Source: Clostridia bacterium
Lineage (GTDB): Bacteria > Bacillota_A > Clostridia > Christensenellales > CAG-138
Assembly: GCA_017459315.1 (NCBI GenBank)
Contig: JAFUDD010000102.1
Location: 1-6,093 of the forward strand
DNA: 6,093 nucleotides
Direction of reading: 5' to 3'
In this document: positions 4,600 to 6,093 of the stretch, piece after piece
How positions within the stretch are numbered: the stretch's first letter is position 1
Layout: each line of letters starts with the position of its first letter
The notes under the pieces: generated by a model
Seen by the model: only the letters and a program-made list of their open reading frames with translations
Told to the model about the DNA's origin: nothing
Databases searched by the model: none
Translations under genes and position numbers: made by a program

Positions 4600-6093
4600 T
4601 CAATCCCAGATCCGGTAAGCCATCAGGAAGTGCTGCTTCCAATAGGAGCCGGAGAGGACGGAGGAGGTGATGCGGACCTCGCCCGCGCCGTGGGCGGCGT
4701 CGATCATCTTGCCGTTGCCGAGGTAGATACCGACGTGGCCGGTGGAGGAGGACGAGCCCTTGAACACCATCACGTCGCCGCGCTTGAAGTCGCCCCAAGA
4801 GGTGATGCGCTTGTACTTCGAGCAGGTGCGCCACATGATGCTCGTCATATAGCTCTGCTTCACGCCCGCCTGGTTCAGGCACCAGTAGACGAAGCCGGAA
4901 CAGTCGAACTTGTTCGGCCCCTTTGCGCCGGACACATACGGACAGCCGAGCTTGCTTTCCGCAATCGAAATGAATTTTTCCACCTTGGTCTTGGCGGTCG
5001 AAACCTTCGGCGTTGCCGTGACCTTCGGTGTGGCCGTGGCCTTGCTGCCCTTGGGTGTCGCGGTCGCTTTGCTGCCGGGCTTCGGCGTGACCTTCGGTGT
5101 GGCCGTCGGCTTCTTGGTGACCTTGGGCGTCGGGGTAGAGGGCGCGCGCTTCGCGCTTGTATCGCTCAGCTTGGCGAGCGTCTTGGAGCCGATGGCGCCG
5201 TCCACGCTCAGATTGTTCCGCTTCTGGAACAAGCGCACCGCGTCCTCGGTGATATCGTCAAAGTAGCCGGTGACCTCCGAGCTGGACAGATAACCGAGCT
5301 TGCGCAAAAGCCGCTGCGCATCCTTGACCTTGCTGCCGCTCATGCCGAGCCGCAGCGCGTACTTTAGGGCGTCCTCGGAGTGCAGCACCGCAATCGTCGC
5401 GGGGCCTAAGACGCCGTCCTTGACAAGGCCGTTCGCTTCCTGGAACGATTTGATCGCGGAGACAGTTTTGCTGTCCATCTTGCCGGATACCTTATAGTCG
5501 CTCGACAGGTAGCCGAGCTCCTGCAGGCGTTCCTGATACCCCTTGATCGCTTCGTCGCTGTCGCCGCTCTTGAACACGTTGCCGACGACGTTTTCCGCGT
5601 ACAGGGCTTCGCTTGTCACGATCCCGACAAGGCCGTCCGCGCTGAGTTTGTTCGCCGTCTGGAACGCGATGACCGCCGTTTCGGTGCGGTCGCCGAAGTT
5701 GCCTGTGATATCCGATTTTTCGATATAGCCGAGCTCATACAAACGCTCCTGCACGGCCTCGACCGCGTCGCCGCTGTCGCCGTTCTGCATCACGTATTCC
5801 ACGGCGCTGTCGGAGAACAGCAGCGCATACAGCGATTCATCCAGAACGCCGGTCGGCGTAAGGCCGTTGCGCGATTCAAACAGCTTCAGCGCGCTCTCCG
5901 TGACAGGCCCGAAGTATTCGGTCGGTTCGTCGGAGTCGATATAGTTCAGATCCATCAGCCGCTGCTGCACGACGGCAATCGTTTCGTCCTTATCGCCGCG
6001 CTTAAAGACTGCTCCGCCGAGGTAGGTATCCTCGGGATCAATGGTCGGCGCAGGCGTTTCGAGCGGCTGCGGCGTGGGCGGGGCGGCTGTATC
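4600..6093 (-). CDS. secreted NlpC/P60 cell-wall hydrolase with four peptidoglycan-binding repeats (5' end outside window)
   Basis: The enzyme is predicted to cleave peptide bonds in peptidoglycan (gamma-D-Glu to diamino acid type for NlpC/P60). The frame is open from the stop at 4600-4602 to the window edge, giving 497 visible residues. A GTG at 5970 looks like a start but lies inside the first repeat, so the true start is upstream of 6093. The visible order is a Pro/Thr-rich stretch; PG_binding_1-type repeats at about 6006-5815, 5793-5596, 5580-5380 and 5358-5161; a Thr-Pro-Lys linker (5160-4987) including GSKATATPK twice in tandem; and the C-terminal NlpC/P60 domain (4986-4603). Catalytic Cys is in FDCSGFVYW (4900-4902), His in TGHVGIYLGNG (4735-4737), and the third residue is probably His in DAAHGAGEV (4690-4692). 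All are intact. Candidate roles are cell separation, spore cortex or germination work; the sequence does not decide. A signal peptide is expected but not visible. Confidence 0.93.
   Translation of the reverse strand, partial: DTAAPPTPQPLETPAPTIDPEDTYLGGAVFKRGDKDETIAVVQQRLMDLNYIDSDEPTEYFGPVTESALKLFESRNGLTPTGVLDESLYALLFSDSAVEYVMQNGDSGDAVEAVQERLYELGYIEKSDITGNFGDRTETAVIAFQTANKLSADGLVGIVTSEALYAENVVGNVFKSGDSDEAIKGYQERLQELGYLSSDYKVSGKMDSKTVSAIKSFQEANGLVKDGVLGPATIAVLHSEDALKYALRLGMSGSKVKDAQRLLRKLGYLSSSEVTGYFDDITEDAVRLFQKRNNLSVDGAIGSKTLAKLSDTSAKRAPSTPTPKVTKKPTATPKVTPKPGSKATATPKGSKATATPKVTATPKVSTAKTKVEKFISIAESKLGCPYVSGAKGPNKFDCSGFVYWCLNQAGVKQSYMTSIMWRTCSKYKRITSWGDFKRGDVMVFKGSSSSTGHVGIYLGNGKMIDAAHGAGEVRITSSVLSGSYWKQHFLMAYRIWD

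Noticed and set aside
5968..5970. GTG as the start codon of the NlpC/P60 hydrolase
   Set aside because: It falls inside the first peptidoglycan-binding repeat (after KRGDKDETIAV) and the frame is open to the window edge, so the gene begins outside the window.

Overview
The window comes from a GC-rich, endospore-forming member of the Firmicutes, most likely a Clostridia-type gut or anaerobic lineage. The spore-forming call rests on three adjacent sporulation or germination genes (spoIIR, sleB, ypeB). The lineage call is inference from base composition and from the Thr-Pro-rich linkers, which are common in surface proteins of GC-rich Clostridia. No marker gene here fixes the taxonomy.

Layout. 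Positions 1-62 may hold the first codons of a divergent minus-strand gene behind a sigma-A-like promoter. A good sigma-F-like promoter (106-135) then leads into spoIIR (153-734), sleB (722-1405, overlapping spoIIR by 13 nt) and ypeB (1413-2723). The three form one apparent operon closed by a perfect 11-bp hairpin terminator (2735-2763). SpoIIR signals from the forespore to switch on mother-cell sigma-E. SleB is a cortex-lytic enzyme stored in the spore, and YpeB is its partner and stabiliser. The cluster therefore joins an early forespore signal to a late germination module.

The stretch 2764-3387 contains no intact gene. It keeps a promoter and ribosome binding site in front of a decayed sensor/receiver protein (2871-3309). 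The remnant has an N-terminal membrane-sensor fragment interrupted by a TGA where a Trp is expected, no kinase core, and a frameshifted response-regulator receiver fragment whose phosphoacceptor Asp reads as Asn. A GNRA-capped hairpin (3340-3365) follows.

Next is a surface protein (3388-4551): signal peptide, one InlB B-repeat-like (Flg_new type) domain, a long Thr-Pro stalk encoded by tandemly duplicated DNA, and a C-terminal membrane anchor. It converges on a minus-strand cell-wall hydrolase (4600 to beyond 6093) with four peptidoglycan-binding repeats, a Thr-Pro-Lys linker and a C-terminal NlpC/P60 peptidase. A 12-bp hairpin separates the two genes. The hydrolase runs off the right edge, so its N-terminus is missing.

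I found no clearly new system. The most informative observations are the decaying hybrid-kinase relic, the spoIIR-sleB-ypeB arrangement and the recently duplicated Thr-Pro stalk.
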